Position numbers and translations under genes: made by a program | Shown here: positions 42,153 through 50,739 of the stretch, in pieces | Layout of the letters: every line of letters begins with the position of its first letter | How positions within the stretch are numbered: the stretch's first letter is position 1 | Notes under the pieces: generated by a model | What the model was told of the DNA's origin: nothing | What the model saw: only the letters and a program-made list of their open reading frames with translations | Database searches by the model: none | Origin: Parvularcula sp964556115 | GTDB lineage: Bacteria; Pseudomonadota; Alphaproteobacteria; Caulobacterales; Parvularculaceae | Reading direction: 5' to 3' | DNA length: 64,000 bases | Assembly: GCA_964556115.1 (NCBI GenBank) | Contig: CAZKVC010000004.1 | Span: 158,532-222,531, forward strand

Positions 42153-42453
42153 ATGGTGACCGTTGGAGCCCTCGGGGGCGGAATTCCCGGACGGCGGTTT
42201 CGCCTTACCGGTCCTGATCGGCTTCGTCGCCGCGTTCTACGCAAGGCGCGTTCCCCAACGCCGCCTGGTGGCTTTCGTCAGTGTCTTCATCTGCACCGCC
42301 AGCCTCGTGAACATCATCACTGCATTGCGCAGAGGTGCGATGGAGAGTGTGCGCCGGGTTTCACTCAACAGAGGCGGAACCAGTCAGGACCTTCGCCCAG
42401 GCGAAGAACAGCCAGTCGATCTCAACTGCAGTTCCACTGCAAGAAGTCCTTAG
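42153..42453 (+). pseudogene. Possible frameshifted small membrane protein gene
   Basis: The only content of the 390-base gap after pgi. Codon use in frame 42163-42453 is GC3-rich up to about 42345 and encodes two hydrophobic stretches, FALPVLIGFVAAFYA and LVAFVSVFICTASLVNIITA, separated by RRVPQRR. The only start in that frame is a TTG with no ribosome site. A good start, ATG at 42153 with GGAGGAGG four bases before it, is in another frame. Removing one G from the GGGGG run at 42174-42178 would join them. So it may be a decayed gene, a sequencing indel, or a chance frame. I do not recognise the family. Confidence 0.35.
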
Positions 42454-42499
42454 GCATATCGCTCGCAGGAACTAGTCTCCAAGCAATCGGAGACATCCC

Positions 42500-42973
42500 A
42501 TGAGAAGACTAACGATTGCCGCTGCGCTTTTTCTTTTGCCTTTCACGGCGGTAGCACAGGACGATACCTTGGAGCGCAACAAGGCGGCCGCGCGCGGCTT
42601 CTATGAAGACCTCTGGTTCAACGACCGGACCGATAAGTATGCGGAGTATATGGCGGACAGCTATGTCGTCCATGACCTCGGCGACCGGAAAGGCGTGACG
42701 GAACAGGCGATCGAGCAGAAGAAGATCGCCGATCTCTTCCACAGTTTCGGCACCTTGACCGGACGGATGGATTACCAGATCGCCGAAGGCGACAAGGTCG
42801 CGAACCGATGGTTCATCAGTCTGGAGCCGAACGAGCGCGCGAAAGCGATGGGCATGGAGCCGGTCGAGGACGTGGCGATCATCAACGTCTTTCGCTTCAA
42901 TGACGAGGGCAGGATCGTCGAGGTCTGGAACCACCGGCACGACCCCGAGCTGCCGCAACCGCCCGCCCAATAA
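42500..42973 (+). CDS. Secreted SnoaL/NTF2-like protein
   Basis: A 157-residue protein with a signal peptide (LTIAAALFLLPFTAVAQDD) and one NTF2-like domain of the SnoaL type: NKAAARGFYEDLWFNDRTDK, YMADSYVVHDLGDRKG and FRFNDEGRIVEVWNHRHDPE. Such domains form cone-shaped pockets in isomerases and binding proteins; the substrate is unknown. It converges with another NTF2-like gene, with 89 bases between, in which GGAAGC/GCTTCC (43038-43054) can form a small hairpin. Confidence 0.85.
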   Translation: MRRLTIAAALFLLPFTAVAQDDTLERNKAAARGFYEDLWFNDRTDKYAEYMADSYVVHDLGDRKGVTEQAIEQKKIADLFHSFGTLTGRMDYQIAEGDKVANRWFISLEPNERAKAMGMEPVEDVAIINVFRFNDEGRIVEVWNHRHDPELPQPPAQ

Positions 42974-43062
42974 GGCGCAGCGCTTGCGAGACCGTGCGTC
43001 AATGTCTGACCGCTGAGCGCGCTGTCTCGCCATATGGGGAAGCTCAAGGCTTCCGTAGGCGC

Positions 43063-43560
43063 CTACTCTGCAGGCAGCGGCGGTTCTGCTCCCACAATGT
43101 CGGAGAGGACTTTCCATTCCCCGCCCACCCGGCCCATGACGATGAGGTTCGAGGTCATCAGATCATCAAAGCGCCGGCCGCGGTCTTCGCCGCTCGACCT
43201 CGTGTGGTAGGCGGCAATGGCCGTATTCTCGTACTGATAGAGATGGCCGTTCAAGATCTCGGACTGCTCGATTTTCAGGTTGTTGCGAACCTGACGCTCA
43301 TCGAGCCCTGCCTTGCCGATCGGCGCGCCGTCCAGGCCGTGGTAGAAATATCCTTCGGACTGAAGCGGAGCCAGCGCTTCGCTGCGAGCCATTACGCCCT
43401 CGGCGATCTGCTGGCTGGCGATGCTGTATTCCTGAAGCAGGGCCATGACCCCAGGGTCAGGCGGGTGGGTGCCGCCGAAGACGATGTCCGGTCCGGCGTC
43501 GTCCTGCGCCGAAGCCGCTCCGGCCATGATGGTTGCGAGAACCAGGATCAGTCGCGCCAT
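43063..43560 (-). CDS. Secreted NTF2-like (DUF4440-type) protein
   Basis: A 165-residue exported protein; the signal peptide is ARLILVLATIMAGAASAQDD. The body has the DUF4440-like pattern ALLQEYSIASQQIAEGVMAR, HLYQYENTAIAAYHTRSSGE and SNLIVMGRVGGEWKVLSDI. The start at 43560 has AAAGGA upstream and gives a clean signal peptide; the longer frame from 43656 does not. No partner or substrate is evident. It faces the SnoaL-like gene. Confidence 0.8.
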   Translation of the reverse strand: MARLILVLATIMAGAASAQDDAGPDIVFGGTHPPDPGVMALLQEYSIASQQIAEGVMARSEALAPLQSEGYFYHGLDGAPIGKAGLDERQVRNNLKIEQSEILNGHLYQYENTAIAAYHTRSSGEDRGRRFDDLMTSNLIVMGRVGGEWKVLSDIVGAEPPLPAE

Positions 43561-43692
43561 AACGTGTCCTTTCCAACCTTCGAACGGTACCCGGCACCCA
43601 CCGCCACGTACAACCCTGACTGGCAGTCGGGCCGCGCTTGCTCCGCTCATGCCCAACCGCTAACAGCCGTTTTTGCTCGGAGGGAACGAGTC

Positions 43693-44199
43693 ATGGTCCA
43701 GGATCAGAAACCCGTCGCCATCATCATGGGCTCGGTCAGCGACTGGCCGACCATGCGGGTCGGCGCCGACATTCTCGACACCCTCGGCGTCGGCCATGAG
43801 GACCTGATCGTCTCCGCCCACCGCACGCCGGACCGCCTGGTCCGGTTCGCCACAGGGGCAGAGGATGCGGGCTTTTCCGTTATCATCGCCGGAGCAGGCG
43901 GCGCGGCGCACCTGCCCGGCATGGTCGCCTCCATGACCGCTCTTCCGGTCCTCGGCGTACCGATCCAGTCGAAAGCCCTCTCTGGCATGGACAGCCTCCT
44001 TTCGATCGCCCAGATGCCCGGCGGCGTGCCGGTCGGCACCCTCGCCATCGGTGAGGCGGGGGCGAAGAACGCAGGGCTGATGGCGGCGTCGATCCTCGCG
44101 CTTCAGGACAGCGATCTGTCGATGCGGCTGAAAAGCTGGCGGCAGAAGCAGAGCGAAGCGGTGGTCGAAGCACCGCCTGCCGAGGGTCTGGTAACCTGA
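43693..44199 (+). CDS. purE: N5-carboxyaminoimidazole ribonucleotide mutase
   Basis: Purine biosynthesis enzyme converting N5-CAIR to CAIR, 168 residues. It contains VAIIMGSVSDWPTM, VSAHRTPDRLVRFA and the loop IIAGAGGAAHLPGMVAS, followed by VPIQSKALSGMDSLLSIAQM. The ATG at 43693 has GGGAACGAG upstream. Its stop overlaps the purK ATG by one base. Confidence 0.97.
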   Translation: MVQDQKPVAIIMGSVSDWPTMRVGADILDTLGVGHEDLIVSAHRTPDRLVRFATGAEDAGFSVIIAGAGGAAHLPGMVASMTALPVLGVPIQSKALSGMDSLLSIAQMPGGVPVGTLAIGEAGAKNAGLMAASILALQDSDLSMRLKSWRQKQSEAVVEAPPAEGLVT

Positions 44200-45263
44200 T
44201 GGCCCTCCCTCCCGGCAGCACGATCGGCATTCTCGGCGTCGGCCAGCTTGGCCGGATGCTGGCGGCAGCGGCCGCGAAGCTTGGGTTCCAGACCGCCGTT
44301 TATGGGCCGGAGGCCGACCGGGCGCCAGCGGGCCTCGTGGCCACCCGCGCTTTCAGCGGCGCCTATGAAGACCAAGAGGCGGTGCGCGAATTCGCGGCGG
44401 GCTGCGACGCGGTCACCTATGAATTCGAGAACGTGCCCGCCGCTGCCGCAGCGGCGGTGACCAAGGCGGGCCGGACGCTTGCGCCCTGCGCGCCGGCACT
44501 TGCGGTAAGTCAGGAGCGGCTGGCGGAGAAGCAGCTCTTCCGCGACCTTGGCATCGGTACGGTTCCGTTCTGGGGGATCGCAACCGCCGGCGATTTGAAA
44601 GAGGCGCTTGGCGAAGCGGGCCCTTCGATCCTCAAGACTTGCCGCTTCGGCTATGATGGCAAGGGCCAGACGCGCCTTTCGGGCGATGAGGATCCGGCGG
44701 AAGTGCTGGCGGATCTGGGCGGCGGGCCTTGGATCCTCGAGAAGTTCGCGCCCTTCACCCGCGAGGTGAGCCAGATCGCGGCGCGGGGAGGCGACGGGCG
44801 GGCGGCGTTCTACCCGCTGGCGGAGAACACCCATCGCGACGGCATCCTGCACCGCTCGGTCATGCCCGCCCCGAATGCCGAAAACCTTCGCGGCGAAGCC
44901 GAGCGCGCCGTTCGGGCGGTTCTTGAACATCTCGACTATGTCGGGGTGCTGACGGTCGAGTTCTTCGAGGTGGACGGAAGGCTTCTCGCCAACGAGATGG
45001 CGCCGCGGGTCCACAATTCAGGGCATCACACGATCGAAGCCTGCTCGGTCAGCCAGTTCGAGCAGCACATCCTCGCCGTGGCCGGATGGCCGCTGCGCGA
45101 GCCGCGGATCGTCGAGCCGTCAGAGATGATCAACCTGATCGGCCCCGAAGCCGATGACTGGGCCAGTTACGCTGGCGAGCCGAAGACCAGCCTGACCCTT
45201 TACGGCAAGCGGCAGGCGCGGGCCGGGCGCAAGATGGGGCACCTGGTCAGGCCCTTGGGCTGA
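44199..45263 (+). CDS. purK: N5-carboxyaminoimidazole ribonucleotide synthase
   Basis: ATP-grasp enzyme making N5-CAIR from AIR, bicarbonate and ATP, 354 residues. It has IGILGVGQLGRMLAAAAAKL at the N-terminus, ILKTCRFGYDGKGQTRL as the ATP-binding loop, and EMAPRVHNSGHHTIEACSVS with metal ligands. Coupled to purE; together they do the step performed by a single class II PurE elsewhere. Confidence 0.97.
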   Translation: MALPPGSTIGILGVGQLGRMLAAAAAKLGFQTAVYGPEADRAPAGLVATRAFSGAYEDQEAVREFAAGCDAVTYEFENVPAAAAAAVTKAGRTLAPCAPALAVSQERLAEKQLFRDLGIGTVPFWGIATAGDLKEALGEAGPSILKTCRFGYDGKGQTRLSGDEDPAEVLADLGGGPWILEKFAPFTREVSQIAARGGDGRAAFYPLAENTHRDGILHRSVMPAPNAENLRGEAERAVRAVLEHLDYVGVLTVEFFEVDGRLLANEMAPRVHNSGHHTIEACSVSQFEQHILAVAGWPLREPRIVEPSEMINLIGPEADDWASYAGEPKTSLTLYGKRQARAGRKMGHLVRPLG

Positions 45264-45266
45264 ACC

Positions 45267-45755
45267 CTAGTAGCGCCCGAACAGCCGGCCGAGCATGCCG
45301 AACAGCATCGCCGCGATGCCCCAAAGAAGTGCGAAACCCGCCGCTGCGTAAGCCGCGCCTGCAGGGGTTGCCGGCACGGCGGGCTCGTAATTGCGCGCCG
45401 TCACCTCGAGGGTCCGGCGGTGCGGGTCACGGGCCACCACGATCGGGCGGGTCCACATGCTGGCCGCTTCGAATTCGGCAAGCTGGCGCGTGGCGTGCTC
45501 GTAATCGGCGACGTCTTCGCCCCGGCGCTTGCACGAGGGCTGACCGGGCACGCGCTCATCGGCGAGGCAGGCGCCAAGCATCTCGTCCCGGCTCATCTCC
45601 GCATCGCGGGCGTCGTCGTCGAAGCGCTCCACCGTCATGGTGAGCTGATCGGCACGGTTGGCGAGGCCCTGACGGTATTGCTGCGAAAACTCCGGCGCCT
45701 GACTCGCGCCCACGGCCCCGATGATACCGAAGAGAAGTGCCAAGATACGGCTCAT
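45267..45755 (-). CDS. DUF2937 family membrane protein
   Basis: A 162-residue protein with N- and C-terminal membrane segments (SRILALLFGIIGAVGASQAP and YAAAGFALLWGIAAMLFGML) around a soluble helical region with two cysteines. The start SRILALLFGIIGAVGASQAP followed by EFSQQYRQGLANRADQL is typical of DUF2937, whose function is unknown. The ATG at 45755 was chosen over a TTG six bases earlier. It converges with purK. Confidence 0.88.
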   Translation of the reverse strand: MSRILALLFGIIGAVGASQAPEFSQQYRQGLANRADQLTMTVERFDDDARDAEMSRDEMLGACLADERVPGQPSCKRRGEDVADYEHATRQLAEFEAASMWTRPIVVARDPHRRTLEVTARNYEPAVPATPAGAAYAAAGFALLWGIAAMLFGMLGRLFGRY

Positions 45756-45965
45756 GCCCAAACCCCCGCCAATCTTACCGGAAGGTTAAGCATGGAAAGC
45801 CCGCTCCGGCAATCGGCGACATGGGCGAAGGGGCTGCAAGACATGGCCGGGCGGCTGTTCTCAAGGCCCGGAAACCCGCCCCGGCGCCGCCCGGTCTTGG
45901 GAACTTCGGCAACTTTCGGGGCGCCGCAAGCGTTCCATTCCCGCGATTGAACTGTGGAGGCACCG

Positions 45966-47375
45966 ATGAGCGGCAAGAAGAGCAAGAAGGGCGGCAACAG
46001 CAAGAAGGCGCCAATCCAGAAAGCTGCCGACCGGGTCGATGCGTTCGGTGATCTCAGCGAGCGAATCGCGGACGGCGCCATCGCCATTCCCCCGCTGTTC
46101 CTGTCAGGCCAGGCCCGGCGCGAGCATGTCCGCTCGACCCTGCGGGAGGACCACGCGCGGCGCATCGCTGACCGCGAGCCGGGAGCGGCTGAGAAGTTCG
46201 ACACGCTCGCCGAGGACTATTTCAAGTTCTTTCGCGGAACGGCGCTGCTCTTCTATCGTGACATGGTGGGCGAGGACGGCAACATGCCGACGGTTCTGGC
46301 GTTGGGCGATGTCCACCCGGAGAATTTCGGCGTCATGCCCGACGCCCACGGAGCACCGATCTTCGGTGTCAATGATTTCGACGAGGCGAGCTATGCGCCG
46401 TTCACCTGGGATATCAAACGGGGCGCCGTAGGTTTCTGGGTGGCGGCGAAGACCGCCGGCGGGCTCGACCGCAAGAAGCGCAAGAAGATCATCGCCAAGT
46501 TCGTGAAAGGCTACATCAAGGCGATCAAGGGCTATGCCAAGCATGCGGACGAAAAGGGCGACGGTTTCCGTAAGGACAACTCGCCGAAGGTGATCCAGCG
46601 CCTGTTCGAGGAAGCCGAGCAGCGGCGTAAGGAGTGGCTTTGGGAAGACTACCTCGAAGAGTCCGGACGCAATTTCCGTTCTACGGACGAGCTCCAGCCG
46701 CTTTCGGGCGAGAAGGAGAAATTCCAGGAAGCCATCCACGAGCTCGCGGAATCAAAGGGCATTGACGTGCCAGAGCGGGCGGGGGAGCTGAAAGTCAAGG
46801 ATGTCTGCGTGCGTCATGGCCAGGGCACTGCGTCCCTCGGCCTGCCGCGCTACTACGTCCTGATCGAGGGCCCTTCGAAGGATGCGACCGACGACATCAT
46901 CATCGAGTTCAAGCGCGCCCGGCGCTCGGCGCTGACCGGACTGACGCCGCCGTCGGATTTCGGCGCGGGCGGCAAGGCGGACCGCATCGAGCACGGACAA
47001 TCCGTGCAGCTCGCTCATGGCGACGTCTTCTATGGCTCGGTCCAGATCGACGATAAGAGCTTCATGAGCCGAGAGCGGGCGCCGTTCCGCGACGACATCG
47101 ACCTCGAGGAACTGAGCTTCAAGACCTGGAAGAAATACGCCTCGGCCTGCGGCGCGGCCCTGGCGCAGGCCCATGCCCGCTCGGATGACCTCGGCGAGAT
47201 CGACTATGACGTCGAACCGGCGATCGTTCAGGCGGCAAGCCCCAAGGCGCTTTTCGTCGCTGACATCACCCGCTTCGCGGAGGAAGCGGCGGACAGGCTG
47301 AAGCGTGACCACAAGATGTTCAGGCAGGACCACGAGAACGGGGCCTTCGAGAACATCAACATGTCCTACCGCTAG
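45966..47375 (+). CDS. DUF2252 domain protein (kinase-like fold)
   Basis: A 469-residue DUF2252 protein. Signs are the Lys-rich N-terminal 20 residues, KFFRGTALLFYRDMVGEDG, VLALGDVHPENFGVMPDAHG, and FGVNDFDEASYAPFTWDIKR, which resemble the catalytic loop and DFD motif of aminoglycoside-phosphotransferase-like kinases. A later ACGAALAQAHARSDDLGEID completes the family pattern. The substrate is not known. The ATG has GGAGG five bases upstream. About 200 bases between this gene and the divergent DUF2937 gene hold no recognisable feature. Confidence 0.88.
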   Translation: MSGKKSKKGGNSKKAPIQKAADRVDAFGDLSERIADGAIAIPPLFLSGQARREHVRSTLREDHARRIADREPGAAEKFDTLAEDYFKFFRGTALLFYRDMVGEDGNMPTVLALGDVHPENFGVMPDAHGAPIFGVNDFDEASYAPFTWDIKRGAVGFWVAAKTAGGLDRKKRKKIIAKFVKGYIKAIKGYAKHADEKGDGFRKDNSPKVIQRLFEEAEQRRKEWLWEDYLEESGRNFRSTDELQPLSGEKEKFQEAIHELAESKGIDVPERAGELKVKDVCVRHGQGTASLGLPRYYVLIEGPSKDATDDIIIEFKRARRSALTGLTPPSDFGAGGKADRIEHGQSVQLAHGDVFYGSVQIDDKSFMSRERAPFRDDIDLEELSFKTWKKYASACGAALAQAHARSDDLGEIDYDVEPAIVQAASPKALFVADITRFAEEAADRLKRDHKMFRQDHENGAFENINMSYR

Positions 47376-47396
47376 AGCCCGCGCTCCTCGCTCCGC

Positions 47397-48242
47397 TTAC
47401 GGACCGTCTCTTCTGGCGAGGAAAGCCAGCCGCTCGAACAGGTGGACGTCCTGCTCGTTCTTCAGGAGCGCACCGTGAAGCGGCGGGATCGCCTTGCGCG
47501 GGTCCTTCTCACGCAGGACGCTCAGGTCCACATCCTCCACCATCAGGAGTTTCAACCAGTCCAGAAGCTCCGATGTCGAGGGCTTCTTCTTGAGGCCGGG
47601 CGTCTCGCGCAGCGCATAGAAGCGGGTCAGCGCCTCGCGCACCAGGTCCGCCTTGATGTTCGGATAGTGCACATCGACGATCGACTTCATCGTGTCGGCG
47701 TCGGGGAACTGGATGTAGTGGAAGAAGCAGCGGCGCAGGAACGCGTCGGGCAGCTCCTTTTCGTTGTTCGAGGTGATGATGATGATCGGCCGCTCTTCGG
47801 CCTTCACCGTCTGGCCGGTCTCGTAGACGTAGAATTCCATCCGGTCGAGTTCCTGGAGGAGGTCGTTCGGAAACTCGATATCCGCCTTGTCGATTTCGTC
47901 GATCAGAAGAACGGGGCGCCTGTCGCTGGTGAATGCCTCCCACAGCTTGCCGCGCTTGATGTAGTTGGCGACGTCATTGGCGCGCTCCTCGCCGAGCTGG
48001 CTGTCGCGAAGCCGCGCCACCGCATCGTATTCGTAAAGGCCCTGGGCCGCCTTGGTGGTGGATTTCACATGCCATTCGAGAAGCGGCGCGCCGAGGCTGT
48101 CGGCCACTTCCCTGGCGAGGACGGTCTTGCCGGTGCCCGGCTCCCCCTTGACCAGAAGTGGGCGCTCGAGCGTGACGGCAGCATTGACCGCGACCTTCAG
48201 GTCCTCGGTCGCGACATAGGTGGAGGTCGATTGAAAAGCCAT
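47397..48242 (-). CDS. MoxR-type AAA+ ATPase
   Basis: A 281-residue AAA+ protein. Walker A GEPGTGKT is at residues 33-40, Walker B in RPVLLIDEIDKADIEFPN, and sensor 1 in IIIITSNNEKELPDAFLRR. The lid domain lies at the C-terminus. Members usually work with a von Willebrand (VWA/CoxE-like) protein encoded next to them in chaperone or metal-insertion systems. No VWA gene is adjacent here, so the partner is unlinked. Confidence 0.93.
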   Translation of the reverse strand: MAFQSTSTYVATEDLKVAVNAAVTLERPLLVKGEPGTGKTVLAREVADSLGAPLLEWHVKSTTKAAQGLYEYDAVARLRDSQLGEERANDVANYIKRGKLWEAFTSDRRPVLLIDEIDKADIEFPNDLLQELDRMEFYVYETGQTVKAEERPIIIITSNNEKELPDAFLRRCFFHYIQFPDADTMKSIVDVHYPNIKADLVREALTRFYALRETPGLKKKPSTSELLDWLKLLMVEDVDLSVLREKDPRKAIPPLHGALLKNEQDVHLFERLAFLARRDGP

Positions 48243-48286
48243 GTCCGCTGCCTAAGCCAAGCCAGCGGACACGGCAATGCGGCGGT

Positions 48287-50197
48287 TTACTGGCCCGAGC
48301 TTTCGCCTGTTTCGCCGTTCCTGAGATAGCGGTCGAGGAAGGCGACGGTGGCTTCGGCGGCTTCGATGCGGTTTTCGCGCTTGTCGAAGCCGTGGCCTTC
48401 ATCCTCGAAGAGGACATATTCCACCGGCACGCCGTTCTTCTTCAGCTCCTCGACCATCTCGTCGCTTTCCACCTGCAGGACGCGGGGGTCGTTGGCGCCC
48501 TGGATGATCATGACGGGCTTGGTCACTTTCTCGGCGTGGAAAAGGGGCGAGATGGCGTAGAGGCGCTCTTCGTCCGTCTCCGGATCGCCAAGCTCGTCAT
48601 AGAGGGCCTGACGGTTCGCGCCCCACCATGCGGGAATGCTCTTGAGAGTCCGGACCCAGTTGGTGACGCCGAAGATGTTGACGCCTGCATCGAAGACCTC
48701 GGGCCGGAAGGCGAGGGCGGCCATGGTCATGTAGCCGCCATAAGAGCCGCCCATCACCGCAATGTTGTCGCCGTCCACCCAGTCGAGGTTCTGGAGGTAC
48801 TCCTTCGACTGAACAATATCATCGAGGTCAGCCTCGCCGTGCTTCTTGTCATCCATATGGTAGAATGTCTTGCCGTAGCCGGACGATCCGCGGTTGTTCA
48901 CCGCCAGAACGGCGTAGCCCTTGTTCACGAGGTGCTGGACCATGGGCGAGTAGCTGGTGCCGCTCTGTCCGCCGGGGCCGCCATGGACGAGGACAATCGC
49001 GGGGACCTTGTTATCGGTGCTGGCGTTCAGGGGCTTGTACTGGATCGACGGGATCATCGTTCCGTCATAGCTCTCGAAACGGATGACTTCGGCTTCCGCC
49101 AGGTTATCCGCCTCAAGCGTATCGCCGAGCGCGTTGGTAAGCTGCTTGAACTTGCCGCGGCTGCGCATCGGCGCGACGTAGATGTTGGACGGCGCCTGGC
49201 TGGAGTTGACGATCAAAGCCAGCCGCTTTTCGTCGGGTGACGGGCGGAACTGATAGACCTGTCCCTGCGGCAGGCCCCGCGGCAGCTTCATTTCCCGCTC
49301 TTTCTCGCGGTCATAGATGGTGATCTGGCTCGCCGCATCGGCGTTGACGCCGTGCACACGGTAACGCCCGCTGTCGCTGAAACCGACATAGGTGACGTCC
49401 CAATCAGCCTCGATATAGGGCTCGATCTCGCCGCTTTCGATGTCGTAGGTATAGGCTGCGCGGAACTCACCTTCCTCGTCGGAGCCGAAGACCAGTTTGT
49501 CGTTTTCCGGCGTGAAGGCGAAGAGGCTGTGACTGACGTCGCTGTCGTTCTCGGTGATCAGTTCGGGCTCTCCGCCCTCGGACAGATCGGCAATGTAGAT
49601 GTCGTTGTCGGCGGAGCTGTTGGTCTTGATCGCCGCCAGGGTCTCACCGTCGCCGCTGACCATCATCGAGGCGAAGCCGGTATCGTTGCGGAACACCATT
49701 TCCCGCTCGAGGCTCTCCGTGTCGTAGCGGTAGAGGTCGAAGAACTGCGGGTTGCGTTCATTGGTCGAAATGTAGAACGCGTCCTTGTCGCCGGACCAGT
49801 CGACGAAGCCCGCACGGACGTTTTCGCCGGGGGTGAGGTCCTTCGCTTCGCCGTCAGCAGTCTGAAGATAGATGTGGCTCAGCTCGTTGCCGTCCTGATC
49901 GGCGGTGTAGAGAAAACCTTCGCCATCCGGCATGTAGCTGATCGCGAAGGTCGAGCTGGTATCCGAATTCGTCAGCGCTTCCATTTCGCCGGTCCGCGCA
50001 TTCATGCGGTAGACATTGGGCACGCCGCTCTCGTCGGAGCTGACGAGAAGGCTCTTGCCGTCCGGGCTCCACGCGCCGCCGCTTCGGGCAATGCTGATCT
50101 GGGCGGTCTCGAAAAAGGCTTCGGTGGGATAGTCGGGCACATCCTTCGGTGCAGCCACAGCGGCGGCTGTCAGGACGAGCGTGGAAACTAAGGGCAT
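48287..50197 (-). CDS. Secreted S9 prolyl oligopeptidase-family peptidase
   Basis: A 636-residue exported serine peptidase. The signal peptide PLVSTLVLTAAAVAAP is followed by a beta-propeller (repeats such as GGAWSPDGKSLLVSSDESG and FRPSPDEKRLALIVNSSQ). A C-terminal alpha/beta-hydrolase domain has Ser in MGGSYGGYMTMAAL, Asp in IIQGANDPRVLQVES and His in FEDEGHGFDKREN. The ATG at 50197 has a strong AAAGGAGG site; longer frames are not supported. It likely degrades peptides in the periplasm or outside the cell. Confidence 0.95.
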   Translation of the reverse strand: MPLVSTLVLTAAAVAAPKDVPDYPTEAFFETAQISIARSGGAWSPDGKSLLVSSDESGVPNVYRMNARTGEMEALTNSDTSSTFAISYMPDGEGFLYTADQDGNELSHIYLQTADGEAKDLTPGENVRAGFVDWSGDKDAFYISTNERNPQFFDLYRYDTESLEREMVFRNDTGFASMMVSGDGETLAAIKTNSSADNDIYIADLSEGGEPELITENDSDVSHSLFAFTPENDKLVFGSDEEGEFRAAYTYDIESGEIEPYIEADWDVTYVGFSDSGRYRVHGVNADAASQITIYDREKEREMKLPRGLPQGQVYQFRPSPDEKRLALIVNSSQAPSNIYVAPMRSRGKFKQLTNALGDTLEADNLAEAEVIRFESYDGTMIPSIQYKPLNASTDNKVPAIVLVHGGPGGQSGTSYSPMVQHLVNKGYAVLAVNNRGSSGYGKTFYHMDDKKHGEADLDDIVQSKEYLQNLDWVDGDNIAVMGGSYGGYMTMAALAFRPEVFDAGVNIFGVTNWVRTLKSIPAWWGANRQALYDELGDPETDEERLYAISPLFHAEKVTKPVMIIQGANDPRVLQVESDEMVEELKKNGVPVEYVLFEDEGHGFDKRENRIEAAEATVAFLDRYLRNGETGESSGQ

Positions 50198-50259
50198 GGA
50201 GTTCCTCCTTTGATCGCAAAACGATAAGCGCCTTCGGGAGGCAGCCGCAAGCCAACGAG

Positions 50260-50700
50260 TCAGTGATCGAGCCCGAACGCCTCCATCACGTCGCGGCCGA
50301 CCCGCTGTGGCCGGCCGGTCTCGCGGTCCAGCATGACCCAGGTGGTCAGCGCCCTGGCGGAGAAGCGTTTCGCGCCGGTCTTTCGGATGTCGACATGGCG
50401 ATCGAAACGCGCACCCGAAGGACCATCGGCGAGCCAGGTGCGGATCTCGACCTCCTCGCCTTCCTTCACTTCCTCGCGGTAGTCGATCTCGTGGCGCAGG
50501 CAGACCCAGATGCGGGTGTCCCTGAGGGCTGGCGGGGCCACGGCCATCCAATGGGCCACCGCGGCGTCCTGCACCCATCGGACATAGACGGCATTGTTGA
50601 CATGGCCGAGCTCATCAATGTCGCCGGGTTCGGCGCGCCTTCTGGTCAGGACGGCGGTCTCGAAGCTCTGCGCGCCGAGGAGGGAGGGGTCAGTGCTCAT
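50260..50700 (-). CDS. 4HBT-type acyl-CoA thioesterase
   Basis: A 146-residue hotdog-fold protein. The helix-start motif DIDELGHVNNAVYVRWVQDA contains the active-site Asp/His region of 4-hydroxybenzoyl-CoA thioesterase-like enzymes. VCLRHEIDYREEVKEGEEVE follows as the second strand. It probably hydrolyses a CoA thioester; substrate unknown. It lies upstream of the S9 peptidase on the same strand, 62 bases away. Confidence 0.88.
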   Translation of the reverse strand: MSTDPSLLGAQSFETAVLTRRRAEPGDIDELGHVNNAVYVRWVQDAAVAHWMAVAPPALRDTRIWVCLRHEIDYREEVKEGEEVEIRTWLADGPSGARFDRHVDIRKTGAKRFSARALTTWVMLDRETGRPQRVGRDVMEAFGLDH

Positions 50701-50739
50701 CCCCTCCCATTAAGGCCGAATGCGCCCCCCGGCCAGCTC

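Noticed and set aside
42500..43560. Convergent NTF2-like genes as a toxin-immunity or duplicated pair
   Set aside because: Both carry signal peptides but belong to different subfamilies and lack toxin or immunity features; convergence looks incidental.
45773..45793. Near-palindrome CTTACC-GGAA-GGTTAAG between DUF2937 and DUF2252 genes
   Set aside because: Arms are imperfect and short, and there is no link to a promoter element.
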